A DNA stretch of 64,000 nt from JAWKIW01 sp041394145 (GTDB lineage: Bacteria > Actinomycetota > Acidimicrobiia > Acidimicrobiales > Acidimicrobilacustridaceae). Within the stretch, counting starts at the first letter, position 1; every line of letters starts with the position of its first letter. The DNA lies in assembly GCA_041394145.1 (NCBI GenBank), contig JAWKIW010000009.1, positions 1 through 64,000 of the forward strand. Reading direction: 5' to 3'. Below are positions 17,702-26,114 of the stretch, piece after piece. The notes below the pieces were generated by a model that saw only the letters and a list, made by a program, of their open reading frames with translations, was not told the origin of the DNA and ran no database searches. A program made the translations under genes and the position numbers.

Positions 17702-18786
17702 TCAGCGTGGCCCGGTGGTCGGGGTCGTCGGCGGGGCCGTGGTCGTCGTGGTGGGTGGCCCGCCCCGGCGCGTCGTCGGCGTGGTGCGGGGCGGCCGGGT
17801 CGTGGTGGTGGTCGTGGCGTCGGTGAGCTGGTCGAGCATCGCGATCGTCGTCGGCTTGGCGACGTCGGCGCCGTCGGGGAGGAACGCCAACGTCATCGCG
17901 TGGCGATCCCCGCCGAACGGGGCGGCAGCGAGGCCCGAGTAGCGCACGACGGGCGCCGTCGCCGGGTGGTCGACGTCCCAGTCGACGAGGCGCCAGGATG
18001 CCGGGCGCCCGTCGCAATCGGTGCCGTTGGCGTTCGAGCTGCCGTCGGGGAGGCGCACGGCGTCGTCGCCGAGCACCATGCCGACCTGGTCGGAGAAGAC
18101 GCCGAAGGTGGCGCTCGGCCCGGACACCTCGGCCGTCAGCGGCTGGACGTGGATGATGCCGTCGCCCTGAGTGTGGATGCCGTACCGGTCGGGGCCGCGG
18201 TCGGTGAACGGCGCGAGCCACTGCCCACAGACGTTGACGCCGTAGGCGACGTGCCAGTGGTCGTCCGGGGTGGGCGGCTGGACCGTCTGCACGCCGTTGC
18301 GGCGGCCCTCGCCGACGGCGCGGCCGAGGAAGCGCACACCGACGACGAGGATCGCGCCGAAGACGACCGCCCCCACGACGAGCACGCCCACGACCATCAG
18401 CGCCACCTTCCCACCGCCGCCCGAACGGGCACCCGGCGCGACGCCCGGGCTCGGTCGCAGACCGGGTCCAGACCCGAGCGGGCGCGGTCGCAGACCCGAC
18501 GACGGCCCGAGGGTGGGCGCGGCGGGGCCCATGGCGCTCGGCGGGGGCCAGGCAGCCGGTGCGGGTGGCGGCGGTCGGTGGCCGTGCGGCGGTGGGCCGA
18601 GGCCGACGGGGCCTGGTGCGGGGTGTGGCGGTGGTGGGGACCGTGGCCGACGGGGGCCGGCCCGGTGGGGTGTGGCGGTGGTGGACGGGCGGGCTCGTGT
18701 GGCCCGCGTGCCAGCGTCCGCCCGCAGGTCGGGCAGTACGGCGCGCCGCCGGGGACCTCGGATCGGCAGTGCGGGCAGGCTCCCAC
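17702..18786 (-). CDS. Zinc-ribbon, Pro-rich, single-helix membrane protein, one frameshift
   Basis: About 360 residues. The N-terminus is a zinc ribbon (ACPHCRSE and YCPTCGRTL, Cys-x2-Cys pairs 10 residues apart). A Pro/Gly-rich linker follows, then a transmembrane helix (ALMVVGVLVVGAVVFGAILV) and an extracytoplasmic domain of about 200 residues with WLAPF and DWDVDHPATA, ending in a Thr/Pro-rich tail. The frame changes once inside the Pro-rich part, near 18630. GTG 18786 is chosen because TACGGT lies 8 nt upstream. Topology is therefore cytoplasmic ribbon, linker, membrane, outer domain. Function unknown; convergent with the GHKL gene. Confidence 0.65.
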
Positions 18787-18794
18787 CGAGCCCA

Positions 18795-18800
18795 ACCGTA
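18795..18800 (-). promoter_or_regulatory. -10 box, leaderless, zinc-ribbon membrane protein
   Basis: TACGGT on the minus strand, 8 nt before the GTG at 18786. The roughly 200-bp gap to the divergent HNH gene holds no gene. Confidence 0.55.
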
Positions 18801-18985
18801 CGACCCGACGTCGACGTCGCGCCGCCGGGTTCGGCGGCGGCTCGTCGTCGCCTCGCCTGCTCTGGCGCAGGTCGCGCCCCGCAGGAGCATCGGCCCGGTC
18901 GGCGCGCCCTCGCCCGGGATCGGGTCGTCCTGCTGGAAGACCTTCTTCTCTTTCCATCCTTCCTGTTGCATCTGGCTACGAACAC

Positions 18986-20584
18986 ATGTGCGATATCGCC
19001 ATGACTCGCCGGCCGAACTGCACGACCGAAGGCCGTGGTGAGTCGTTGGGGTCGGCGGTGGAGGTGCTCGGCGAGGAGCTGGGTCGTCTGGTGGCGGGGT
19101 TCGAGCCCGAGGTGGTCACCGCGGGCGAGGCGGCCGAGCTGGTGGGGCGGTTCGCGGAGATCGAGCGGCTGGCGGCCGCGGGGCGGCTGTTGGCGGCGGG
19201 GCGCATGGCCAGCACGTCGGTGTGGGCGGGCGACGGCGACACCGATGTGGCCAGCTGGCTGGCTCGCACGACCGGCCAGTCCAAGGCTGATGCGAAGAAG
19301 GACCTGGCGGCGGCGCGTGCGCTCGACGAGCTCGACGACACCCGTGACGCGTTGCGTCGGGGCCGGTTGACCAAGGAGCAGGTCCGTGAGGTCGCGCCGG
19401 CCGCGGCGGTGGCACCCGGCCAGGAGGGCGATCTGTTGGCGGAGGCGGCCACGGGGTCGGTGGAGCGCCTGGCCGACAAGGCGCGGGCGGCCAAGGCGGC
19501 GGCACGACGCGAGGGACGCGACGCGTTGGCTCGGATGCGGCGTCGCCGCGCCCTCACCCATGGTCGAGCCGACGACGGATCGGCGTGGCTGCGGGCGTCG
19601 GGTCCGCCCGATGACATCGCGCGGATCCTGGCCGGGTTGGTGCCGTGGGCCGAGGGCGCTCGCCGGGCTGCCCGGGACGCGGGGGAGGTGCTCACCGAGG
19701 ACCAGGCCCGCTTCGACGGCCTGGTCGCGCTGGCCGCCCAGCCGGTGCCGGCCTCCGGCGAGGTCGGGGTCGCCCCGGGCGTCGATGCGTGGGCCGAGAC
19801 CGGCCGCGTCGTCGACGACGGCTCCGTGCTCGCGGCGGGCGTCGATGCGTGGGCCGACATCGACCACGACGTCGACGGCACTGCCCCGGAGGACGGCGTC
19901 GGCGGCGGTGCGGCGCGCGGCACGCCACCACCGGGCGTCGCCGCCGGCGAGCCCCGGCGAAGGCGGTCGGACCGCGGCGAGCGCCGGGGCAGACCGCGGT
20001 GGGCGGCCAAGGTGATCGTCAACGTCGACCTGCCGGCGCTGCGTCGTGGCTTCGTGCTGCCGGGAGAGCGCTGCGAGATCACCGGTGTCGGACCGGTGCC
20101 GGTGGCGGTGGTCGACGAGCTGCTCCGCCGGGAGGACACCTTCGTGGCCGCCGTGGTGCGAGACGGCGTCGACATCCACAAGGTCGCCCACCTGGGGCGC
20201 GCCCCCACCGCGGCGCAGCGCACCGCCCTGGAGGCCGACCACACCACCTGCTGCATCGACGGGTGCCCGCTCCCGCCGAAGGTGATCGACCACCACCACC
20301 GCTACGCCGACGACGGGCCCCGCACCCTGGCCAACCTGGGGCCGCTGTGCGGCGACCACGACGCTCGCAAGACCAGCCAGGGCTGGGTGCTGGTGCGCCA
20401 CGGCCGCTCACGGCGCCTGGTCCCACCCGGCCACCCCCTCGCCGCCGGCGCCGTCCGAGGCGGCTGCGTCGACCTCGACGAGCCGACCGCCAGCGACCTG
20501 CCACCGCCGAACGGCTCGCCGCACGCCGGCCCGACTCGGGCGCGGCCGCGCCCCGGCGAGCAGCTCGACCTGCTCGCCGGCTGA
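18986..20584 (+). CDS. DUF222 / HNH endonuclease (13E12-repeat family)
   Basis: Actinobacterial protein of 532 residues. The N-terminal two-thirds is the helical DUF222 domain (ELVGRFAEIERLAAAGRLLA, SWLARTTGQSKADAKKDL). The C-terminus is an HNH nuclease: a Cys-x4-Cys pair (CCIDGCPLP) and the core VIDHHHRYADDGPRTLANLG, then LCGDHDARK. These multicopy genes of uncertain role are often taken as mobile or genome-plasticity elements. A 21-bp segment occurs twice at a 60-bp interval inside it, giving the repeat GVDAWAE / GVDAWAD. ATG 18986 is used; ATG 19001 is equally possible. Codon use matches its neighbours, so no recent transfer is visible. Confidence 0.82.
   Translation: MCDIAMTRRPNCTTEGRGESLGSAVEVLGEELGRLVAGFEPEVVTAGEAAELVGRFAEIERLAAAGRLLAAGRMASTSVWAGDGDTDVASWLARTTGQSKADAKKDLAAARALDELDDTRDALRRGRLTKEQVREVAPAAAVAPGQEGDLLAEAATGSVERLADKARAAKAAARREGRDALARMRRRRALTHGRADDGSAWLRASGPPDDIARILAGLVPWAEGARRAARDAGEVLTEDQARFDGLVALAAQPVPASGEVGVAPGVDAWAETGRVVDDGSVLAAGVDAWADIDHDVDGTAPEDGVGGGAARGTPPPGVAAGEPRRRRSDRGERRGRPRWAAKVIVNVDLPALRRGFVLPGERCEITGVGPVPVAVVDELLRREDTFVAAVVRDGVDIHKVAHLGRAPTAAQRTALEADHTTCCIDGCPLPPKVIDHHHRYADDGPRTLANLGPLCGDHDARKTSQGWVLVRHGRSRRLVPPGHPLAAGAVRGGCVDLDEPTASDLPPPNGSPHAGPTRARPRPGEQLDLLAG
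19778..19858 (+). repeat. Short direct repeat inside the HNH gene
   Basis: The stretch GGCGTCGATGCGTGGGCCGA occurs at 19778 and again at 19838, exactly 60 bp apart and in frame. It duplicates a GVDAWA(E/D) peptide. Confidence 0.7.
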
Positions 20585-20685
20585 GGTCGGTTCCGGGGCC
20601 ACCCTGCGTTCACACGGTCGGGGTCGTGAATCCGTCGCCGAGGTGCGAGGATGGGCGGATCACACGAGCGGAGGAGTGATCGGCC

Positions 20686-22194
20686 GTGAACCTCACCGAC
20701 GACCTGGGTAGCAGCTCGGAGCCCTACGAGGCCCGGTTCGGTCGGATGGGGTTGACCTTCGACGACGTCATGCTCCTGCCGGCGGAGTCGGCCGTGCAGC
20801 CCAAGGAGGTCGACACGGCCTCGGTGTTCGCCCGAGGCGTGCCGCTCAACATCCCGATCGTGTCGGCGGCCATGGACACGGTCACCGAGGCCCGCATGGG
20901 CATCGACATGGCGCGGCTCGGCGGCCTCGGGGTGATCCACCGCAACCTCTCGGTCGAGCGCCAGGCGGCCGAGGTCGACCGGGTGAAGCGGTCCGAGTCC
21001 GGGATGATCACCGACCCGGTCACCCTGCGACCGAACCGCCCGGTGCAGGACGCGCTCGACCTGATGGCCCAGTTCCACATCTCCGGGGTCCCGATCACCG
21101 ACGACACCAACAAGCTCGTCGGCATCCTCACCAACCGCGACCTGCGCTTCGAGGACGACCCCACCCGCACCATCTCCGAGCTGATGACCACCGAGAACCT
21201 GCTGACGGCACCGGTCGGCACGACGCTCGAGGAGGCCAAGGAGATCTTCCGGCACTCGCGGGTCGAGAAGCTGCCCGTGGTCGACGGCGACGGCACGCTC
21301 CGCGGCCTCATCACCATCAAGGACATCCAGAAGAAGATCGACTTCCCGCACGCCACCAAGGACGCCGACGGTCGGCTCATCGCAGCCGCCGCCGTCGGCA
21401 CCGGCGCCGACACCCTCGACCGGGCGAAGGCGCTCATCGAGGCCGGTGTCGACGTGCTCATCGTCGACACCGCCCACGGCCATGCGGCCTCGGTCATCGA
21501 GACGGTCCAGGCGCTGCGCGGCGTGTGGGAGGGGCCGCTGGTGGCGGGCAACATCGCCACCTCCGAGGCCGCTCGGGCGCTGGTGGACGCCGGCGCCGAC
21601 GCCATCAAGGTGGGCATCGGCCCGGGCTCGATCTGCACCACCCGGGTGGTCACCGGCGTGGGTGTGCCCCAGATCTCGGCCATCTTCGACTGCGCCTCGG
21701 TGGCCCGCCCCGCCGGCGTGGCGGTGATCGCCGACGGTGGGATCCAGTTCACCGGCGACGTCCCGAAGGCGCTGGCCGCCGGTGCCGACTGCGTGATGAT
21801 CGGCAGCCTGCTGGCCGGCTCGGACGAGAGCCCCGGCGAGGTCGTCGTGGTGCAGGGCGAGCGCTTCAAGGAGTACCGGGGCATGGGCTCGATGGGTGCC
21901 ATGAAGGCCCGGGGCTACTCCAAGGACCGCTACTTCCAGGACCACGTCGACACCGCCGAGAAGCTGGTGCCCGAGGGCATCGAGGCGCGCGTCCCCTACA
22001 CCGGCCCGGTCAAGCACCTCATCCACCAGGTCACCGGTGGCCTCCGCCAGGCCATGGGCTACACCGGCTGCGCCACCATCGCCGAGCTGCAGACCAGGGC
22101 CAAGTTCGTCCGCATGTCGCCGGCCGGCCTGCGCGAGAGCCACCCCCACGACGTCACCATCACCGAGGAAGCGCCCAACTACCGCTGGCGCTGA
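20686..22194 (+). CDS. guaB: Inosine-5'-monophosphate dehydrogenase
   Basis: Converts IMP to XMP with NAD, the committed step of GMP synthesis. 502 residues, full length. N-terminal LTFDDVMLLPAESAVQP; two CBS domains at about residues 105-230 (SGMITDPVTLRP, ELMTTENLLTAPV); the catalytic loop GPGSICTTRVVTG with Cys317; the mobile flap GIEARVPYTGPVKHLIHQ; and YTGCATIAELQ near the end. GTG 20686 has GAGGAG 9 nt upstream, a clear ribosome site. Single gene, normal codon use. Confidence 0.96.
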   Translation: MNLTDDLGSSSEPYEARFGRMGLTFDDVMLLPAESAVQPKEVDTASVFARGVPLNIPIVSAAMDTVTEARMGIDMARLGGLGVIHRNLSVERQAAEVDRVKRSESGMITDPVTLRPNRPVQDALDLMAQFHISGVPITDDTNKLVGILTNRDLRFEDDPTRTISELMTTENLLTAPVGTTLEEAKEIFRHSRVEKLPVVDGDGTLRGLITIKDIQKKIDFPHATKDADGRLIAAAAVGTGADTLDRAKALIEAGVDVLIVDTAHGHAASVIETVQALRGVWEGPLVAGNIATSEAARALVDAGADAIKVGIGPGSICTTRVVTGVGVPQISAIFDCASVARPAGVAVIADGGIQFTGDVPKALAAGADCVMIGSLLAGSDESPGEVVVVQGERFKEYRGMGSMGAMKARGYSKDRYFQDHVDTAEKLVPEGIEARVPYTGPVKHLIHQVTGGLRQAMGYTGCATIAELQTRAKFVRMSPAGLRESHPHDVTITEEAPNYRWR

Positions 22195-22293
22195 GCGCGT
22201 TTCGGCGCGTTGCGACCGTCATCCGCGTCGGTCCCGGCCGCGACCTAGGCTGCCGGCGGGCCGGCCCTAGTGGATCCGACGTCGGAGGTCGGG

Positions 22294-23277
22294 ATGGACG
22301 AGCACGACAAGGCGCCGGTCAGCCGGCGCGCCCTCATCGCCGGTGCCGGTGGCGTCGCCGGCGCCGTCGCCCTCGGCGGCGTGGCTGCCACGTCGGCGGC
22401 CGCGGCGACGCCGCCGATCGGCCCCGGTGACCCGACCACGGGTGCGGGCGGGAGCGCCCAAGCCGTCGGCTACCCGCCGCTGGTGGTCACACCCGGCATC
22501 CACTACCGCACCTGGGGCTTGTTCGCCTTCCGACCGAACCAGTCTGCCAACGGCCTCACGGTGACGCCGTCCGGCGCCTACTGCCCGTCCTCGGGCGGCT
22601 ACCTCGTGGCTCCCGTCGACCTGGAGGCGAACAGCCTGCTGACCGACCTCACCGTCGGCGTCACCAACTCCTCCGGTGGGAACGCCACGTTCTACCTGGA
22701 GTCGTTCCCGATCGCCGGTGGCGCGTCGACAGCGGTCGGCACCATCGACATCCCCTCGGGGGCCGTCGCCACCATCCAGGTGGGCTCGACGGTCTTGAGC
22801 CACACCGTGAACGCCAACACCACCTACGACGCTGCCATCTACACGCCGACCTCCGGCTCGATCCGCGTGTTCTCGATGCGCCTGGGCTACGTCCCGTTCG
22901 GCTACGGGTTCACGCCGATCACCCCCACCCGGGTCTACGACTCTCGCGCTGGGAACCCGCCGCTGGGGGTGACCAAGGGCCAGCTGTCCAACGGCACGCG
23001 GGTCGTCAACATGCTGAACGGGCTGATGCTGCCCGTCACCCCGAAGGGCGTGCTGTGCAACCTGACGGTGGTGAACACCTCGGCCAGCGGGTTCATCTCG
23101 CTGTACAAGAACGGGAGCGCGTGGCCCGGCACCTCGTCGATCAACTGGTTCGCCGCCAACGAGATCGTGGCCAACACCGCCTACACCGATGTCGACGCCT
23201 CCGGCCAGGCGATCGCCAAGGTGCCCGCCAACAGCTCGACCGACTTCTTCATCGACGCCGTCGGCTACTACGCCTGA
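22294..23277 (+). CDS. Tat-secreted protein with C-terminal 'YDSR...VGYY' domain
   Basis: 327 residues. The N-terminal twin-arginine signal is SRRALIAGAGGVAGAVALGG, with an Ala-rich cleavage region. The middle part (about 60-195) is beta-rich and unrecognised. The last about 115 residues, from RVYDSRAG through GTRVVNMLNG and NWFAANEIVANTAYTDVD to FFIDAVGYYA, form a beta domain related to the three C-terminal repeats of the giant protein ending at 41197. ATG 22294 has GGAGG 5 nt upstream; a TAGGCT box at 22246-22251 is the likely -10. It is the first of two tandem paralogues and is followed by a long hairpin. Cell-surface role inferred only. Confidence 0.75.
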   Translation: MDEHDKAPVSRRALIAGAGGVAGAVALGGVAATSAAAATPPIGPGDPTTGAGGSAQAVGYPPLVVTPGIHYRTWGLFAFRPNQSANGLTVTPSGAYCPSSGGYLVAPVDLEANSLLTDLTVGVTNSSGGNATFYLESFPIAGGASTAVGTIDIPSGAVATIQVGSTVLSHTVNANTTYDAAIYTPTSGSIRVFSMRLGYVPFGYGFTPITPTRVYDSRAGNPPLGVTKGQLSNGTRVVNMLNGLMLPVTPKGVLCNLTVVNTSASGFISLYKNGSAWPGTSSINWFAANEIVANTAYTDVDASGQAIAKVPANSSTDFFIDAVGYYA

Positions 23278-23298
23278 CCACCACCAGCAGCTCCCGTT

Positions 23299-23341
23299 CC
23301 GGTGACGCTTCCTTCGCCCTGGAGCGAGGAACCGTCACCGG
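23299..23341. terminator. Long inverted repeat after first Tat-protein gene
   Basis: CCGGTGACG (23299-23307) pairs with CGTCACCGG (23333-23341). Inside, TTCC/GGAA and CGC/GCG extend the stem. A diverged copy of the whole element lies after the second paralogue at 24461-24503, so the duplication seems to include it. Terminator or regulatory hairpin; there is no T-run. Confidence 0.55.
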
Positions 23342-23398
23342 TTCGGGGGAAGGTTGGTTGGATATCGTCGCCGCACCGACGGGCTGGACGGAGGGGCC

Positions 23399-24385
23399 AT
23401 GGGAGAGGACGTGACGCGGGCCGTGACCAGACGGGCGCTGCTGGCCGGGGCCGGCGGCGCGGTGGGCGCGGCGGCCGTGGGTGCCGTGTCGGCCGGCCCG
23501 GCGGCGGCCGAGGCGCCCCCGCTCGGACCGGGTGACCCGATCGCCGGCCGGGGCGCGCGTGCCCGGGCGCTCGGGCTGCCCCCCTTGGCGGCCACGCCGG
23601 GGCTCCACCACCGGCTCTGGGGCCAGTACGACGTGCAGCCCAACTACTCGGCGCTCGGCAAGGCCGTGTCGCCCTACGGCGCCTTCTGCACCGAGGCCGA
23701 CGGCAACCTCGTGGTCGGGCTGGGCCTCGAGGCCGACCTGCAGCTCACCGAGGTGGCCTTCGCCGTCAACAACTCGTCGGGGGCGTCGGTCGACGGCATC
23801 CTCGAGTACAACAGCTTCGACGGCTCGGCCCTCGGCGTGAACCTCGCCACCGTCCCGGTCGCGTCCGGCGGTGCGACCACCCTGCAGTTCGGCACGGCGG
23901 CGCTCAGCCACCGCACATCGGCGCAGGACAACTACGACGCGGCGCTGTACACCCGGGCCAGCGGGTCGGTGCGCATCTGGAGCGTGCGGCTCTCCTACAT
24001 CCCCAACGGCTACGGGTTCACGCCGATCCCCCCGAAGCGGGTGTACGACTCGCGGGCCGGCGACCCGCCGCCGGGCGTGACCAAGGGCCAGCTGTCGAAC
24101 GGCACGCGCGTCATCGACATGCTCAACGGCCTGTCGCTGCCGGTGGCGCCTCGCGGGGTGCTGGTCAGCCTCGGCGTGGTGAACACGTCGTTCAGCGGCT
24201 TCCTCGCCCTGTACGAGAACGGGACGGCGTGGCCGGGCACGTCGTCGATCAACTGGTTCGTGCCCGACGAGGTGGTGGCCACCACCGCCTACACCGACGT
24301 CGACGCAACGGGGAAGGCGCTGGCGAAGGTGCCGGCCAACGCCAGCACCGACTTCTTCGTCGACGTCGTCGGATACTACGCCTGA
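23399..24385 (+). CDS. Tat-secreted paralogue with C-terminal 'YDSR...VGYY' domain
   Basis: 328 residues, aligned over its full length with the protein at 22294-23277: same signal (TRRALLAGAGGAVGAAAVGA), the same GPGDPI stretch after cleavage, the same middle domain, and near-identical C-terminal blocks such as GVTKGQLSNGTRV and AWPGTSSINWF. It is therefore a tandem duplication that has diverged strongly in the middle. ATG 23399 has GGAGG upstream. The C-terminal domain again ends DVVGYYA. Function unknown; export in folded form by Tat is what the signal shows. Confidence 0.75.
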   Translation: MGEDVTRAVTRRALLAGAGGAVGAAAVGAVSAGPAAAEAPPLGPGDPIAGRGARARALGLPPLAATPGLHHRLWGQYDVQPNYSALGKAVSPYGAFCTEADGNLVVGLGLEADLQLTEVAFAVNNSSGASVDGILEYNSFDGSALGVNLATVPVASGGATTLQFGTAALSHRTSAQDNYDAALYTRASGSVRIWSVRLSYIPNGYGFTPIPPKRVYDSRAGDPPPGVTKGQLSNGTRVIDMLNGLSLPVAPRGVLVSLGVVNTSFSGFLALYENGTAWPGTSSINWFVPDEVVATTAYTDVDATGKALAKVPANASTDFFVDVVGYYA

Positions 24386-24417
24386 TCGGGGCTCCGACCA
24401 CCGACGCCGCCATCGTC

Positions 24418-24457
24418 CCCCCTCGCCCCCTCGCCCCCTCGCCCCCTCGCCCCCTCG
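24418..24457. repeat. Five perfect tandem copies of CCCCCTCG
   Basis: Octamer CCCCCTCG repeated five times without a gap in the non-coding DNA after the second Tat-protein gene. It faces a G-rich repeat 50 bp downstream. Confidence 0.85.
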
Positions 24458-24460
24458 GTT

Positions 24461-24503
24461 CCGGCGACACTTCCGTCGCCATGGGCGAAGCAAGCGTCAC
24501 CGG
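24461..24503. repeat. Diverged copy of the inverted repeat at 23299
   Basis: Starts CCGGCGACAC and ends GCGTCACCGG, with the centre TCGCC-ATG-GGCGA. It matches the 23299-23341 element in order and length but with several unpaired positions, so the hairpin is weaker. Confidence 0.5.
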
Positions 24504-24504
24504 T

Positions 24505-24566
24505 TGGGGGATCGGGGGGATCGGATGGCGGGGGGATCGGGGGGATGGCGGGATGGGGGGATGGGG
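24505..24566 (+). repeat. G-tract repeat (GGGGGATCG-type)
   Basis: Seven G-tracts of three to six Gs separated by AT, ATC or ATGGC within 62 bp, just before the alcohol dehydrogenase gene. It could form a G-quadruplex in the + strand, or pair with the C-rich octamers at 24418-24457. Confidence 0.7.
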
Positions 24567-24636
24567 TTCGGGCGGCGGCGACGGCCTACGGTGAGCGGCG
24601 CCGGTCGGGAGCCGGCCCGACACCCGGGGGGACGAC

Positions 24637-25746
24637 ATGCGCAGCGAGGCCGCCGTCTTGTGGGCGACCGGCGACGACTGGTCGGTCGAGGAGATCGAGC
24701 TGGACCCACCGAGGGGCCGCGAGGTGCTGGTCCGCCTGGTGGCGTCGGGCATGTGCCACTCCGACGAGCACGTCGTCACCGGCGACCTCCCCGGCGTCCT
24801 GCCGATGATCGGCGGCCACGAGGGCGCGGGGGTGGTCGAGGCGGTCGGCCCCGACGCGACGCTCGTCGAGCCCGGCGACCACGTCGTGTTCTCCTTCGTG
24901 CCCTCGTGCGGCACCTGTCCCTCGTGCGCCGCCGGGCACTCGAACCTGTGCGACCAGGGTGCGGTGCTGATGGCCGGCCTGCAGCTCGACGGCACCTCGC
25001 GCCACCACGGCCGCGGCCAGGACCTGCGCACCATGTGCCTGCTCGGCACCTTCGCCCGGCACACCGTCGTGCACGAGTGGTCCTGCGTGCCGATCCCGAA
25101 GGACCTCCCCCTGGAGAAGGCCTGCCTGGCGGGCTGCGGCGTGCCGACCGGCTGGGGATCGGCGGTGTACGCGGCCGACGTCCGGGCCGGCGACAACGTG
25201 GCGATCGTCGGGGTCGGCGGCGTGGGCTCGGCTGCGGTGCAGGGTGCCCGGATGGCCGGCGCCGATCGCATCATCGCCGTCGACCCGGTCGAGGCCAAGC
25301 GCGAGGCGGCGCAGGGCTTCGGTGCCACCCACAGCGCGGCGTCCCTCGCCGACGCCATGCGGGTCGTGCACCGTGAGACGTACGGGCGGGGCTGCGACAA
25401 GGTGATCTGCACGATGGGGGTGGGGCGTGGCGAGCTGATGCGCGACGTCATGGCCCTGGCGGCCAAGCGGGGGCGCGTTGTCGTCACGAACCTGCACCCG
25501 TGGGCCGAGGAGACGAACACCATCCCGATGACCGAGCTGACCCTCTACGAGAAGCAGGTCGTCGGCTCGATCTTCGGCTCGGCCAACCCCCGCAAGGACA
25601 TCCCACGGCTGCTCGAGCTGTACCGCTCCGGCCGCATCGACCTCGACGGCATGATCACCCGCACCTACCCCCTCGAGCAGGTCAACCAGGGCTACGACGA
25701 CATGCGCCAGGGCCGCAACATCCGCGGCGTCCTTGTCTACGAGTGA
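24637..25746 (+). CDS. NDMA-dependent (mycofactocin-type) zinc alcohol dehydrogenase
   Basis: Medium-chain zinc alcohol dehydrogenase of 369 residues. Catalytic zinc ligands are in SGMCHSDEHV and MIGGHEGAG. The structural zinc site is the four-Cys lobe PSCGTCPSCAAGHSNLC. The Rossmann glycines are in NVAIVGVGGVGSAAVQGA. The sequence style (CGVPTGWGSAVYAADV, GQDLRTMCLLGTFARHTVV) is that of the actinobacterial NDMA-dependent class, whose NAD is held tightly and reoxidised by mycofactocin rather than exchanged. No mycofactocin genes lie in the window. ATG 24637 follows a GGGGGG ribosome-like site; a TACGGT box is at about 24587. Confidence 0.85.
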   Translation: MRSEAAVLWATGDDWSVEEIELDPPRGREVLVRLVASGMCHSDEHVVTGDLPGVLPMIGGHEGAGVVEAVGPDATLVEPGDHVVFSFVPSCGTCPSCAAGHSNLCDQGAVLMAGLQLDGTSRHHGRGQDLRTMCLLGTFARHTVVHEWSCVPIPKDLPLEKACLAGCGVPTGWGSAVYAADVRAGDNVAIVGVGGVGSAAVQGARMAGADRIIAVDPVEAKREAAQGFGATHSAASLADAMRVVHRETYGRGCDKVICTMGVGRGELMRDVMALAAKRGRVVVTNLHPWAEETNTIPMTELTLYEKQVVGSIFGSANPRKDIPRLLELYRSGRIDLDGMITRTYPLEQVNQGYDDMRQGRNIRGVLVYE

Positions 25747-25779
25747 CCCCGCACCTCCACCCGCGCCGCCTCCCGTGCC

Positions 25780-25829
25780 GTTCCTGTCATGGATGTGCGT
25801 GCTCCCACCCGCAGATCGATGACAGGAAC
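25780..25829. terminator. Bidirectional hairpin between convergent genes
   Basis: GTTCCTGTCAT (25780-25790) and ATGACAGGAAC (25819-25829) are perfect 11-bp inverted repeats around a 28-nt centre that contains further complementary bases (GCG/CGC). It lies between the converging dehydrogenase and copper-chaperone genes. Confidence 0.6.
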
Positions 25830-25855
25830 ACCTGGGGGGCGGGAGGGGAGCGGGA

Positions 25856-26065
25856 TCAGGCGGTGACCACGCCGGCGACGTCGTAGCCGGCCTCGTCGAT
25901 GGCGGCCCGCACGGCGTCGTCGCCGGCGTCGCCCTCGACGGTGACCTTCCTGGCGTCGATGTCGACGACGACCGAGTCGACGCCCACGACCTTGGACACC
26001 TCGCCCTCGATCGCCATCTTGCAGTGGCCACACGAGATGGCCGGCACGTCGTAGATGCGGGTCAC
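25856..26065 (-). CDS. copZ: Copper chaperone, HMA domain
   Basis: 69-residue HMA-domain protein that carries Cu(I) in the cytoplasm. The metal site is Cys-Gly-His-Cys in PAISCGHCKMAIEGEV near the N-terminus, with a His in place of the usual second spacer residue. The beta-alpha-beta-beta-alpha-beta pattern is complete. GTG 26065 has GGAGGT upstream. It follows copA by 49 bp on the same strand and is probably expressed from the CsoR-controlled copA promoter. Confidence 0.88.
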   Translation of the reverse strand: MTRIYDVPAISCGHCKMAIEGEVSKVVGVDSVVVDIDARKVTVEGDAGDDAVRAAIDEAGYDVAGVVTA

Positions 26066-26114
26066 GGGGACACCTCCGAGGTGGGGGAGCGACGGGGCGG
26101 ACCGACGAACCCGG

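Noticed and set aside
16083..18971. 962-residue minus-strand open frame across two genes
   Set aside because: Runs opposite the GHKL gene, whose motifs and promoter are clear on the + strand.
18986..20584. HNH protein as evidence of a mobile element
   Set aside because: DUF222 HNH genes are numerous in actinobacteria; no terminal repeats, target duplication or recombinase are seen.
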